Below are positions 48,190 through 59,890 of a DNA stretch of 64,000 nt, one piece after another. This stretch comes from Chaetoceros tenuissimus (taxonomy: Eukaryota; Bacillariophyta; Thalassiosirophyceae; Chaetocerotales; Chaetocerotaceae), in assembly GCA_021927905.1 (NCBI GenBank), contig BLLK01000074.1, positions 372,001-436,000 on the forward strand, given 5' to 3'. Positions within the stretch are counted from its first letter, which is position 1, and each line of letters opens with the position of its first letter. Under the pieces are notes generated by a model. That model was not told the origin of the DNA, ran no database searches, and worked only from the letters and a program-made list of their open reading frames with translations. Position numbers and translations under genes: made by a program.

Positions 48190-51100
48190 ATGTTTGCAAA
48201 CAAACTCAGATTCTTGTTTGCATTGCTGCTCGTCAACGCTTTTGCTAGTGCTGGCTTAGCTGATGCTTCGAGTACAATCATTCAAACCAAGAATGAAATC
48301 TCACCCTTTGAGCAAAATGCGTTGAAAGAATCAAAGAATGAAGTTGTCATTGTTCCAAAAGCAAATGACAGCTTTGCAGCTTGTATTCTCGTGATGGATG
48401 ATAACCACAGAATCATTGGTACGTAAAAGGATTCCTATTTCTTCCGAGTTCAATGTTTACACATCATGCAATAGATCTAACACATATATTGTTCTTTACA
48501 AATTATAGAATGGTTGGCGTATCATTACCACACTCTTCCTCTTCGTAGAGTGATTGCAATGACCGATCCTAGAAGCAAGACTTCTCCTCTTTCTATTCTC
48601 CAGAGATGGGAGAAATATATCAAGTTTGATCTTTGGTCTGATAATGATGTATTTTCGGAAGAAGAGTTGAAAAATAGAAGTGATGAAAATATGATCAAGC
48701 TTCATCGTTCTCGTCAGCGTGCTTTCAATGTCAAATGTATGCACACTTTGAGAGAAGAAGGAGCTGCATGGACTGTTATGACTGATGTTGATGAGTATGT
48801 GCGTATTAATCCTCTTGCATGGAATCCATCTGCAAATTTGTATCAGAAAGATATTGCTCCTATCCCAATCAATCAACCAGGTTCAATCATTGACATGCTT
48901 CACAAGGTAGATCTCGACGACGAACGTATCCATGCACAAGAGTGGAAAGCATGTATACCAGTTGCTCGTTTTCAGTTTGGTGGAATTGAAAGTTCAACTG
49001 ATGAAGTCAATTCTATGTTCCCAAAAGAACTTGAGCCATCTATTCTTGCAAATGACTTTGATACTTTCCGTTGGAGATACTATGGAATTGATAGAGTTAC
49101 TGCTCGTAATGGTGTACTCCCTGGAAAGACTCTCGTTGATGTCAGCAGCATTCCTGAGAAAGAAATGAAGAGATTGATTGGTGATCCTCATCGTCCTGTG
49201 GATAAACTTTGTAAAGGAGCAAATGTATGGCTTAATACCACCGAGACTATCTTTGTTGCAAATCATATCCTTGGTACTCTAGAATCTTTTGCTTCTAGAG
49301 ATGACTCTCGATTTGTTGATAGAGTTCTAAGTTGGGAACATCGTAAAACTGCTGGTGAAGAGAAGTATCTCAGTGATGAGTTACGTCCATGGTTATCTGG
49401 CTTTATCAAAGAAATGGGCATGGAAGAGTCTCGCCGCTTGCTGGCGAATGTTGGTCAATTGCAAACACAGACATTTGAGCTTCCAAGGTGCAGTATTAAT
49501 TTTTTTGGTCTTCCTAGAAGTTTCAAGACGATTGCTCTTCCGAGTATCGTACAAAATATTCTTCTTCCAAATGCAAAATACAACTGTGATGTTGTAGTGC
49601 ACTACTACAAAATTGACTTTGATGATTCTGGTCGTTTCAATCGTGGTGGAAACATTGATACTGATGCTTTGGATGCACTTGTAGATGTTACGAAAGTTAT
49701 TGCTGCCAATGCAGGTAAATCTCCTCCTTCAGTCATCATTGTTGGCGAAACAAAAGAAGAATTTCTCAAGGAGTATGGGGATCTTGTTGAACATTATCAA
49801 ACTGATATCGATCCAAACACTGGCAAGTTGAAGTACTTCCCATGGGCTGATGCAAGTTATAAATCTGGCAAGCAACTCGAAAATGTTGTAATGCAATGGA
49901 ATAGTATCAACACAGCATGGGAGTTGATGGAGGATCATTCTAAGCAATTTGGATTTGAGTACAAGAGAGTTGCATTCTTTCGCACGGATGCTTTTTACGT
50001 TACACCAGTTGATATTTTCAAGGTTGATAAGGATACTTTTGATTATAGCAATCGCTATGCAGTAATCCCAGGCTTTGCCAAATTCCCTGCCAATGATCGT
50101 ATGATGTATGGTCCTATTGATGCTGTCAGAATCTGGGCAACACAAAGATTCAGTCGCCTAGAGCATCATATTTCCACTTACGAGCTCAAGGGTTACGGAA
50201 TGCACTCTGAAAGATACATGGGTCATGAGATTCTTCCATCTATCAGGAATGAAACTGGTTATGAAGTTATTGAAAATGTAGACATTTGCTTCTATCGTGC
50301 TCGAGCTGCAGATAGTGTCATGATTACTGATTGTTCTGATCCAAAAGGAGGAATTGTTCGTGGTATTACAGATATTGATCAGGTCGCACTTGTGGAGAAC
50401 ATGATTCATCGTGTATGTGAAGAGCATTCTTTTGATTCAAGTGGGCGCTTCAAGGAGCTTCGTTGCGATGATTCTCCTTCAAGAGTATCTGTACGTAAAC
50501 TTCAAGGCTCATTGAATCCGTCTCTTGTCCCTACTGCTGCACCATATGCATCGAGTGCTCCATATAATACTGCTGCTCCATACGAGACAGCCGCTCCGAC
50601 AGCTTCTCCAACGGCATCTCCAACAGCATCTCCAACAATGGCACCTTCAGATCAGCCAAGTTTTGCTCCATCGAGTTTACCTAGTACTCTACCTTCATTG
50701 GGACCTTCAGATCAGCCGAGTTTTGCTCCATCGAATTTTCCAAGCGCTCTACCTTCAAATCAGCCCAGCTTTGTTCCGTCAAGCTTACCTAGTGCTCTAC
50801 CTTCATTCAGTCCTTCAGATCAGCCCAGTCCTGTTCCGTCGTCAATTCCAAGCACTCTACCTTCGTTGAGCCCTTCAGATCAGCCGAGCTCAAATCCTTC
50901 TGCTTCTCCGAGTTCCAAGCCTTCTCCTTCGCCGAGCTCAAAACCTTCTGCCAAACCTTCTACGAAACCATCACCAATTCCATCTGTATTCCCTTCTGTT
51001 TCGGTAAGTTTATGCAATTTGAACAGATGCAAAGATTTTCCGACATCGATAACGACTAACATCACTTCCTAATTTTTAGCCATCTGTAACACCAACAAAT

Positions 51101-51880
51101 GCACTTTCAGTCTCAGCAATTCCAACCTTTTCTTCAACTCAAGAAGCTGCAACTGTTACAGTTGAGACGTCAGGAAAATGTTCCGAATCTTCTAGAGCAG
51201 AGATTGATGCCGCTGCTAATGCAATCAAAGATGGTGTCCTAGACACAGTTGTGAAAGCAGATGAAAATGCACAAGTAAAAGTTGCAGATAGTTGTGAGAA
51301 TGAAAGAAGGAAACTTCAGCTTTCTGACAATATTGTATTCACAGTTACAATTTTGTCAGTTGTACCTCAGTCAGTTTTCGAGGCTCAAATCGATAATGAA
51401 GAAACAAAGGAGGCAATCATTGCAATCATTGAAGAAGAAGCTGATGTTGAAGTACTTGAAGTGTTTGTAGAAATGGCCCCAGAAGTTCAAAGTGGCTCTG
51501 TCTGCGTTGACCGTGTAGGAAAGTTTAGAATGATCAAGAACAAAACGTTCAAGAGAAACTGCTCATGGCTCACCAAAAATCGAAAGAGAGCCGCGAAAAG
51601 AAAGGAGAATTACTGCTCCAAAGCACAAGTGAAGACACTTTGCCAGAAGACGTGTGACTTTTGCGAATGTGAAGATGATCCAAACTTTACATTCCCTCTA
51701 TTCAAAGAGCATCACCAGCCTTCTGCAAGTCATGTAGGTGACTGTGCATGGTTAACTCAGAATATGTGGTATACTGAGACCCGAATCAACAACTATTGCA
51801 AATGGACTGGGAAAGGATTTCAAGGTGGAGCAGTAAGAGACGCCTGCGCAAAAAGCTGCGGATTTTGCAAAGACGATTGA
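48190..51880 (+). CDS. Secreted double glycosyltransferase-like protein with Pro-Ser repeats and ShK-like tail
   Basis: Three exons (48190..48418, 48509..51003, 51080..51880; introns 90 and 76 bp) give about 1174 residues. The signal peptide is about 1-24 (FLFALLLVNAFASAGLA). Domain 1 (about 60-300) resembles GT92/DUF23 glycosyltransferases: AACILVMDDNHRIIEWLAYH spans the first splice, and the metal-binding DxD-type motif is TDVDEY (168-173). Domain 2 (about 403-735) begins CSINFFGLPRSFKTIALPSI and has VAFFRTDAFYV and GYGMHSERYMG, a second glycosyltransferase-like unit. Residues about 748-908 are Pro-Ser repeats (PSDQPSFAPSSLPS units), typical of diatom wall proteins. An acidic domain with FTVTILSVVPQSVFEAQID follows. 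Two ShK-like units end the protein (CSWLTKNRKRAAKRKENYC ... CDFC and CAWLTQNMW ... CGFC). Probably acts in the Golgi or at the wall. Confidence 0.8.
50521..51003 (+). repeat. Pro-Ser coding repeat region
   Basis: Coding tandem repeats based on PSxxPSxxPS, with a longer unit such as PSDQPSFAPSSLPSTLPS repeated about five times with small changes. It passes into short SxPSxxPS units before the exon ends. Ser and Pro periodicity suits dense O-glycosylation in a rigid linker. Confidence 0.85.
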
Positions 51881-52332
51881 AGTTCGAATTGAATATCTGG
51901 TGGAGAGAAACTGTAATAAGTATGTTTGTTATTTGTTTTTGTAATATTGTACGACGAAGAAAAAGTTTATGTGTTTGTATATAAATTCAAATGAGTATGG
52001 GTGAATTTCAATTTGAGCAGCCACATATTCATATACATTAAATTTTTATAGAAGATTTTACATGTATCTTTTGCTTTTATGAGAGTATTCTGTGTTCATC
52101 TTTTCCCAAAAGGCTTCGTCATTGAATTGTAAGCTTATGTGTCTAATTTAGACAATTGACTCCAGAAAGTACCAAGACGATATGGATAAAAAGCATCTGC
52201 GCCATCACCATTCATTGCTTCTCTAAAAGAAAAGCCATCACATTCAACATTACTCTTTTTCCTAATGTTACGTTGTTACTGTTATAATAAAATACTTGGA
52301 ACTTATCACAAGAATTTCAACTAATATCTAAT
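51881..52332. other. Spacer between two plus-strand genes
   Basis: 452 bp, AT-rich; 3' UTR of the glycosyltransferase gene and promoter of rsmG expected. No structure noticed. Confidence 0.4.
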
Positions 52333-53572
52333 ATGACACAACAAAGGTTAATAAAGAAACTATCAAAGACAACATGTGTCATGTCACTGCTCGCAAGGAT
52401 GCATCCGACATGTGCTTTTAGCACTACTTCCATGCTATCAACTGTCACTGTAACGCCTCGAACATACAATTATGCACCAGTTGCTGTTCCAAAAAGCTTT
52501 TCTTCCCACAGCAAAGAATTAAAAATGATTCTTGATCCATTTACCGACGAGCGATCGACATCGATGGATTACGCACTTGATCCATATTCCACAGAAGCAA
52601 GACAAGTTACAAAAAGGCTAGGCATCACAGATGATCAACATGAAACATTATCAAAACATGCAGAACTTGTCGTAGAATGGAATGACAGATTGAATCTCAT
52701 TAGCAGAAAAGATTGCACTGTAGAGGTTGTATTTGGTCGTCACATTCTTCCTTCACTTGCACTAGCTGCGTTGGATGACTTTCCTCTCGAAAAAGAAACC
52801 TATGAGGCAGCATCTGCTCCGAAAGCAAAGATTGCAGATATAGGTACAGGTGTGTAAATGAGTTTTAGGTTAGGATTTTTTAGGTGTTGTTGTTGACGGA
52901 TTATGGACTGACGTATTGTTTGCCGTTTTTTTTTTTACAGGTGGTGGGTTTCCAGGAGTACCTTTGGCAATTATATATCCAGAATCAGACTTTCTACTTG
53001 TAGATTCTGTTGGAAAGAAATTAAAGGCTATTGAAGAAATGGTTACTGAACTTGGATTGACAAATGTAAAGACTCATCATGGACGTGCGGAAGAGATTGT
53101 CGATGATCCAATCAATGGAAGAAAACAAAAGAATTCCTTTGATATTGTTGTAGGACGAAGTGTTTCTGCTCTTCCTAGATTTTGCTTTTGGATTCAAGAT
53201 TTGCTCAAGAAAAAGGGAAAAGATGGAAGTGATGAGGGAAGGTTAGTTTATATTATTGGTGGGGAAGTTGAGAAATCTGTTACTTCAAGACTTATTGCAG
53301 ACCATGCCATTGATGATCTTTTGGGTTGTGAAGGTACATCGGATAAGAGAACCCTCATTGTTGGAGCTTCTGATGTTTTGAAAATTGCAAAAGAAAGTGG
53401 AGAAAAGAAGCAGAAAAGAAGCGGCAATAAAAGCAACAAGAATAAGAATATCAAAGCAAAAACAAATAATGATGGAGAATGGCGGAATTCAAGAGGTGGA
53501 TGGGGAAACAAAGATAATACTGGAAAGAAAGAAAGAGGCTATGAAAACTTTAAACGATATGGAACAGACTAA
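52333..53572 (+). CDS. rsmG: Organellar 16S rRNA (guanine-N7)-methyltransferase RsmG
   Basis: Two exons (52333..52849, 52941..53572; 91-bp intron GTGTGT..TTACAG, phase 1), 382 residues. The first 60 residues are Ser/Thr/Lys-rich and contain HPTCAFSTT, suiting an organelle presequence. RsmG motifs follow: LSKHAELVVEWNDRLNLISRKD, HILPSLA, and the SAM-binding loop ADIGTGGGFPGVPLAI, which is rebuilt only by splicing. After these come LLVDSVGKKLKAIEEMV, LTNVKTHHGRAEE and FDIVVGRSVSALP. It methylates N7 of a G in the 530 loop of small-subunit rRNA in bacteria; here most likely plastid or mitochondrial rRNA. The C-terminal 60 residues (Lys/Asn-rich, with GGWGNKD) are an added tail. Confidence 0.9.
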
Positions 53573-54009
53573 ATAACAGTAGTTTAGATATACACTTGGT
53601 ATTGTTCTTTGTACCATTATTGGCAACTTTATAGAAATTTTTATTAATTCTGAAAATTTCTACAAATATTCGTTTAGACGGTAGAACTTTGAAATCTATT
53701 TCAAAGAAAATTCTCCTCCCTTCAAATCGTGGCTAGTTTATTCTATTCCAAGATGTCAAACACATGATACGACTAACGCCTAACGGCCGAAAGAAGCTGA
53801 TTTCCATTTCATCATCGGGAAGCGACGAAGACGTGTAACTCAACTCCAATCTTATCACTAGTGTATGTTCAGACCTATCTAGAACTACATTTCCGTAGAA
53901 CTATACACCAAACCATCAACTATTTCCCACCTCTAAACTACCAAGTCAGGAAATTGAACGAAAGCATAACAAAGCAATAAATCTAAAACACAAAAACCCT
54001 GTTTCAAAA
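53573..54009. other. Spacer between rsmG and the CXC gene
   Basis: 437 bp. No gene or repeat recognised; the promoter of the CXC gene is expected here. Confidence 0.4.
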
Positions 54010-56191
54010 ATGGAAGAAAAGGAGGCACTGGAAGCAATGGAAGCGAAGTTCAGAGTCAAGATGAAATACAAGAAAAAAAACGGTAGAAGGGAAGAAGAAG
54101 AAGATCCAGATGCAGGAATAGACTTTGCCAATCCAAAGCTTGTATGGAGAGAGTCAAGGCCCAATAAGCGACAGAAATATCACAGAGATTATGTCAAACA
54201 TTTGGAAAAATTTGCAGTGCGAAGGAAAAAGCTGCATTCCCAAACCTTGAACAAACACCAGAGACTGGAAGAAACTGAAAAAATTAATAACGAGTGCTAT
54301 CAGGCATGGCTTGCTCAAGGAGGTATATACAAAGACACTGTTACATTGAAAGGACTAGGAGATGCAGATGCTTTGCTAATGGTTCATAATGGACTGAGGT
54401 GAGTCTCTATTTTTGTCGCTTTGAAAATATATTTTATACTTCTTTTCTGACTAGATGTGATGCCTTTTGATATTCAAAACTTATGATTCATATAGAACGT
54501 CACTTGCAAAGATACGAACTCCTAGAACATTGACAAAAAAATTAAAGGATCAAGATATGCTCAACGTCAAGGGAGTCGTCAATCAAATGATTGCAAAACC
54601 AACAGAAAATACAACCAAGCAACACATGCTGAAAAAGGTGAATAATACAAGCACAGACGTATCTACAAAGTTATTTCAAAACACAGTCATCCATTTACCA
54701 AAACGAACAATAGGTGGTGCTCGTGATCAAATTCCGAGAACGAAGCGGTGTAGTTGTAAACGCTCCTTTTGTTTGAAATTGTATTGTGATTGTTTCAATG
54801 CAGGGGTACTTTGCTCTGAAGCATGTAACTGTGAAAAATGCAAAAATATAGATAAAGCTACATCATCGGATCAAGAACCAGATGTTGGAAAGAGAATGGA
54901 AACAATTATTGCTGCTCTGGAACGTAATCCAGATGCATTTCGACCAAAAGGGACTGCCTTCCCCAAGGCTGTGGATGGGAACACAGCGGACGGTGACAAA
55001 GAGAGGAAAACAGGTAGAAATGGATGTAATTGCAAAAGATCCTTTTGTCTCAAGAAATACTGTGAATGTTTTCAAAATGCATCGTATTGTTCGGAATCAT
55101 GTACTTGTATCAATTGTCAAAATACTCTGGGGAATGAAAAGCGAGAAAAACAAGTTGCCACTCTTAAAAGAAAGGAAGAAGAAAATAACGCTGCCTTGGC
55201 TGCAAATCCCAATTCTTCTTTACCTGATTTGATGGATTTACCTACTGCTATTCAAGTTGGAGGTGTACCAGCATCGACTGTATCATTAATCGCTGCTGGT
55301 CTCCATGCCGGTGGAGTTGATTTGATAATGCCTCCAAGTAGTTATGGAAGACCCATGATGGATGAAAAACAACATCCCATTCATGAAGTTGCATTTGGAA
55401 CGAGTGGGATACAAACCATTGGCGGTATTTCAACAAATGAAGATGATTTAGAAACTCAGAAAAAGGATACCTTTTCACTTGTCAAAGAGCTCAAATTTGA
55501 ACATTTTCAAGAAAGCCTCGACAAACTCAAAAATGGCGAAAGCTTGCAAGAAAAAGAGGAAGAAGCCAAAATGAACATAGGTGATCCATCTACAAAGAAA
55601 CGAAAATGTCTAGAATTTGCAAAGGAAACAACAAGAAGCATAGTCAAAGATTTACAAGGAATCAAAGCCAAGATGGATGATGCAATGATACAAACAAAGG
55701 AAACATTGATAGCTTCGAAAAAGATAAAGGTCGAGCCAGATTCTATAGAAGGAAATGAAACCGAAGCAACTGATGCTATAAAAGTGCCAGTGCCAACACT
55801 TTCGAAACCAACACTACCAGAAGAGTCCATACAAGATTTATACATGATTGCAGCATCAGATATTGCTCTATACGAGGAATTGGCTCGATTGATTCGTGAG
55901 AAAACAAAGCAACTCACTGCACAAAAGAAATCCCCAGTAGAAGAGGCAGTGAATAGAAGCAACAATGAAGGAGATGCGATTACAGAAGATGAAAACCATG
56001 AGAGTAATGAAGGAGATGCAATTACAGCAGATGAAAACCAAGAGGGGACGGAAGATACAATTAAATCAAATTCCAATGGGGAGGGAGAAAACAAGACAGA
56101 TGTCCCAAAAGAAATTGAACCAACAGAGATGCAACCAAACGAGATGCAACAAAACGAGATGGAACCAAAAGAGGTCCCAGTCGCAAATTAA
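54010..56191 (+). CDS. CXC-domain (tesmin/TSO1/LIN54-type) DNA-binding protein
   Basis: Two exons (54010..54398, 54496..56191; 97-bp intron GTGAGT..ATATAG, phase 2), 694 residues. Two cysteine-rich CXC domains form a CRC pair: CSCKRSFCLKLYCDCFNAG at about 214 and CNCKRSFCLKKYCECFQNA at about 306. Each continues with a CxxxCxCxxC part (CSEACNCEKC, CSESCTCINC). In LIN54 and TSO1 these bind CHR-like TTYGAA sites and act in the DREAM/MuvB cell-cycle complex. The linker (about 250-300) lacks the classic RNPxAF form but has ALERNPDAFRPK, its counterpart. A helical segment near the end (IQDLYMIAASDIALYEELAR) and Glu/Asn repeats (EGDAIT..DENxE; NEMQxNEME) complete the protein. Nuclear. Confidence 0.88.
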
Positions 56192-56319
56192 ATCTATAAA
56201 ATAGAGTTCATAATAGGCTATTTCTCCACTGTAAAAAGTTTCATGTGCAAAATTAAATCTCGTGTTAAAAATCACATTGTATAGTATTTACTCCACTAGC
56301 AACTAGCAGCAATCAATAA

Positions 56320-57402
56320 TTAACCAATATTCAATCCATATCCAAAGACCATGGAATCTTTTTGATAGTCAACTTCCGCACTAAAGTTCAATTTTGGACT
56401 TCCAGGCGCCATACCCAGTGCAGTTTCAAGGTTACTTTGAATCTTTCCTTCTCCATCCACAGCACATGCAAATCTCGATCTCGAAAGATTGAATTCAGCT
56501 CCAAGGGTAACGGTAGACTGTAGATCTGGAGTCATGCTTAGATCAGCTCCAAGTGTCACTCTATTCGGAGTAACAACACGCTTATATCCCAAATTCAACA
56601 TTCCCTGTGCAGGATTCAATTGCGCACAGAACCAACTCGATGGCTTTTCTAAAGTTTTAGTACCAGAAGCATCCTCAGCAGCAGGTGCCTCACATTCATA
56701 TTTACAAGTATAACTACTCAACATATTCCCATTGGCAGCAATGTACATCCCCTCACCACCCAGAGCAAGATTCTTGGTAATACTCTGATAATAATTCATA
56801 CCATAGACAAGTCCACCACCCATCGATCCATATTTCAAATTCCCCGACCAAGTCATTCCACCAAAATCTACTTCAGCCAAGAGTTGATCACCCTGTCCTC
56901 CTTCCTCACCACCTGAGACTGCACATTGAATCTTCCCCATGGCCAATCCGCCCAATAAAGCTCTGTGAATTCTTCCATTGATTGACTTGCCGATAGGATC
57001 GAAATTAGCCATGAATAATCCTTCTTCATCTGCAACTTGAGTGATAAACATGTAATTTTTATTCTGACCGTTTGGTAAGGAGGTTCCGAGATGGAAGGAG
57101 TGGATGGCGACCATATATGGTGATAATTGTTTTTGAATGTCGCATTTGAATCCTGAGAATGTGTCGACGGATGTGATTCGTTTCGAAGGCATGGTGGCTG
57201 CTTCATAAGGGCCGGGGTTTGTGATTGCTTCTGGTGAAGGTGTTGATGATGGTTCTGCTGGAGGAGGAGATTCTGGTGAGCCTTCTGCTGGAGGAGGAGG
57301 AGGAGAGGAAGAGAGTTCCATGTCTGGAATTTCAAGAGTTGTTCCAGGAGCCGGAAGAGGAGGAGGGGCGTCACAGCTGACCTTTGATGTTGATGCTCCC
57401 AT
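56320..57402 (-). CDS. TOM40: TOM40 mitochondrial outer-membrane import channel
   Basis: 360 residues from the Met at 57402 (MGASTSKVSCDAPPPLPAPG); the frame extends upstream to 57564 but that part looks like 5' UTR. A Pro/Ser/Glu-rich N-terminus (about 1-65) is followed by NPGPYEAATMPSKR, the conserved segment before the barrel. A 19-strand-type beta barrel then follows, with alternating hydrophobic residues (FSGFKCDIQKQLSPYMVAIHSFHLG, NRVTLGADLSMTPD, STVTLGAEFNLSRSRF), ending SMVFGYGLNIG. The porin-3 family fold and the NPGPYE motif identify Tom40, the protein-conducting pore for nuclear-encoded mitochondrial proteins. An N-terminal MGAS could be myristoylated, which is not typical. Confidence 0.9.
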   Translation of the reverse strand: MGASTSKVSCDAPPPLPAPGTTLEIPDMELSSSPPPPPAEGSPESPPPAEPSSTPSPEAITNPGPYEAATMPSKRITSVDTFSGFKCDIQKQLSPYMVAIHSFHLGTSLPNGQNKNYMFITQVADEEGLFMANFDPIGKSINGRIHRALLGGLAMGKIQCAVSGGEEGGQGDQLLAEVDFGGMTWSGNLKYGSMGGGLVYGMNYYQSITKNLALGGEGMYIAANGNMLSSYTCKYECEAPAAEDASGTKTLEKPSSWFCAQLNPAQGMLNLGYKRVVTPNRVTLGADLSMTPDLQSTVTLGAEFNLSRSRFACAVDGEGKIQSNLETALGMAPGSPKLNFSAEVDYQKDSMVFGYGLNIG

Positions 57403-58082
57403 TGTTGTTTTTTCTTTGTTTATTAGTTGGTAAGGTTTAAGGAAGTAAACTGTATGTGGGAAGTAAAAGATGAACATGTAATTAGCTTTGCTTTTGTATT
57501 TTGTATCTTCTTCTTCTCTCGCCTTTTTCGTGTTGTCTGTGTGGCTCTGGTGCAAGGAGATCATAACCTATCCTTTAAAATCCAATGACTTAGACCAATT
57601 GACAGTTAATAGAGATGTCTTTGCGTCATCAGGAAATATTGATCATTTAGTCGTGAAGAAAGTTCCTCCCTCTCCAATCTCCAAACAGAGTATCTTTTTC
57701 TGATATGCAAAACAAATAATGAAGACGACCTCTCTCTCTCTATCTCCTCTCTGTAAAGAAGTGAGATATACTCCGCCAAATTGAAAGAGCAATCTTATTC
57801 AACTGATACGAGTATCTATGTTTAAGCAGCTATATCTACTGTACTACGGCGTGAATCTTCCTCTCTTTGATGTGAAAAGACAGCATCTCAAAGGTCGAAC
57901 CTCTCTCTACCATGATAGAGAGATATACTCCGCCAAATTGAAAGAGCAGCGGGTGGTATAGCGTGGAGTATACCTCTGACTATGACTGACTGATTATGTT
58001 ATCGAAATCCACCATCTCATAATACATCATCACAGAATACTGCCTTTCGCCTTTCGTCTTTCAACAAATTGTATTTCAAAAT
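57403..58082. promoter_or_regulatory. Spacer with the first copies of an array-specific upstream repeat module
   Basis: Next to the TOM40 start lies its promoter. From about 57725 on, the DNA matches sequence found before the other two paralogues. GAGATATACTCCGCC plus AAATTGAAAGAGCA occurs near 57765 and near 57922. GGAGTATACCTCTGACTATG and GACTGACTGATT follow just before the gene. TATACTCC (57924-57931) and GGAGTATA (57965-57972) are inverted arms 33 nt apart. Confidence 0.65.
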
Positions 58083-59410
58083 ATGACATCTCCAGGGACT
58101 TCCTTATCGGTAGGAGATGAAATTATTCTCCTGAGCAGTGGAGAAAAGAGAAAGTTCAATTGTGAACGAGGTATAGTTACTGAATACCCTAGATATGGAT
58201 CTTGGATGACGGTCCAATTGTTATCTAACGAAGGAAACGAACCTAGTAAGAAAATCAAGTGGAGAAAAGGGTCGTATTCCAATTATACTAATTTATACAG
58301 CTCCAATAGAATGGATCCGATGATGGTTCTTGATGGCTGCGATCATATTTGGGCAAACATTGTATCCTATTGTGCAGAACACGACCCACCCCATGGAATT
58401 TGGTCTGAGGATGCTGTACATATTCATACAACCCTATCACTTGTGTCCAAGTCCTGGATGTCTACCTTTAAAGACCAAAACAAGTGATTCCAGTGATTGA
58501 ATGGATGTGTCGCTGCGGTAGTCATCTCTCCACTTTAGCCGTTACAGTTAGACACGATCATATCCCAATCATTGAAAAACTACTTCAAGAAACAAACACC
58601 AGCAATTTGAGGAACATTTCGATGGGTTATAGCCAGTCTGGATATTCTTGGATTGACCAAACTTATTCTTTAAAGTTTGGGATGAATCTCAATGACAATG
58701 GTCCTGGTCTTTCTTTGGAAGAAAAGGCAATCGCGCTTGACATGCCATTTGAATCTGATACGAGCGATACTGATTTAGGGATGCGTCTACAAGAAAGCAT
58801 AGCTTTGTATTGCCCAAATCTGGAATCCTTGAAGTGGAATCGTGGTAGTGCTTATCGTCAAGAAACAATAGATACGCCACTTCTTGCACTCCCAAGTCTA
58901 AAATCTTTGAATCTTTCAATAGATTTTTATCACGACTCTCAAGATCAGAGAAGGAATGATGACTTGTATCTCGTTACAAAAATGATTCCGAATCTCCGTA
59001 GTCTACAAAAGCTTGAGTTAAAGTTTAACCATGGAAATGGACGCACAGATAAGAAGATACACATTCATTCCCAGAGTCTTCGGCATCTTGATGTTACTGG
59101 GCTCAATGAATTTTGTTTTGTTGCTTGCAAATGTCCCCTTCTTGAGAAATTTGTTTGCAATGGAAGTCGATCTGCTGATGAAGGTCACTCTTATGGGAAA
59201 GCTCCTAACGGTTCCATGCCGATCTATTCTCCAGCTCAGATCGAGGAATATAATAAGAATCATGAAGGTGAAACTCTCGTCCAGTGCCAAGGTGAATTGC
59301 AACTACCTGATATGGATATACCTAATGAATGTGAATGTACCTTGATGAACTTCCGGCCTTCTTTATGGTCTCAACAAAATTTCATTGAGTCAGGCACTTC
59401 AATTGCATGA
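58083..59410 (+). pseudogene. F-box/LRR-like paralogue A, frame broken by a 46-bp deletion
   Basis: Two frames, 58083..58487 and 58484..59410, together match paralogue B over its full length. Alignment with B (61211-61270) shows that A lacks 46 bp right after SLVSKSWMSTFKD. This removes the segment corresponding to B's PLYIGYINVNLNALKS and shifts the frame, and the first half stops soon after at QNK. The second half is otherwise intact (MCRCGSHLSTLAV ... SGTSIA). No GT..AG intron fits the gap. It is probably a recent pseudogene, or makes an N-terminal fragment (134 aa) containing the basic SH3-like part and half the F-box-like part. Confidence 0.78.
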
Positions 59411-59890
59411 AACCTCGATGTTTGACTCTAGCGGAAAACAGATAATATACCTTAAACTCTATAATAAAGAAAAGATATTTACATACTCGAATAGAGACCA
59501 TTTTCAGTTCTGCTAAAAGTTGAAAAGAAGTTTGACCCAAAACAAATGTTCAAACCTTCTTTTCATTTTTAAAAGTTGAGCAGTAAGCCATGGAATATGG
59601 AAGAGTATTGAAAAATGAGAAGAATAGTTTAGCAATTGAAAGAGCTTGTTGAGATCTTTTCAAAACCGTGCTAAAATTTAAAACAATGACATGTATGACT
59701 TGGTAGTAGACTTAATTCAATGAGAGCTAAGTAGGCCATTTGACATCAGGTTGACGTTAGTCATTGGACAAGAGTTTGTGCAAAAAAAGTGCAAAAGGGC
59801 GAAAAGAAACTCAATTGTTACTACGTTGATACACACAAAAATTCTGAGTCTGAGCCTCTCTCTCTGTCTGTCTACTAATAGAGATATGCT
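59411..59890. other. Spacer after paralogue A
   Basis: 480 bp, AT-rich, ending in CT-rich sequence and GAGATATGCT, the left half of the upstream repeat module interrupted by the MITE. No gene seen. Confidence 0.45.

Noticed and set aside
55507-56094. 195-codon minus-strand frame with Ser-rich repeats
   Set aside because: Antisense of the CXC protein's acidic repeats; the sense protein has clear domains.
56868-57374. 168-codon minus-strand frame
   Set aside because: A different frame of the TOM40 coding region; TOM40 motifs identify the real frame.
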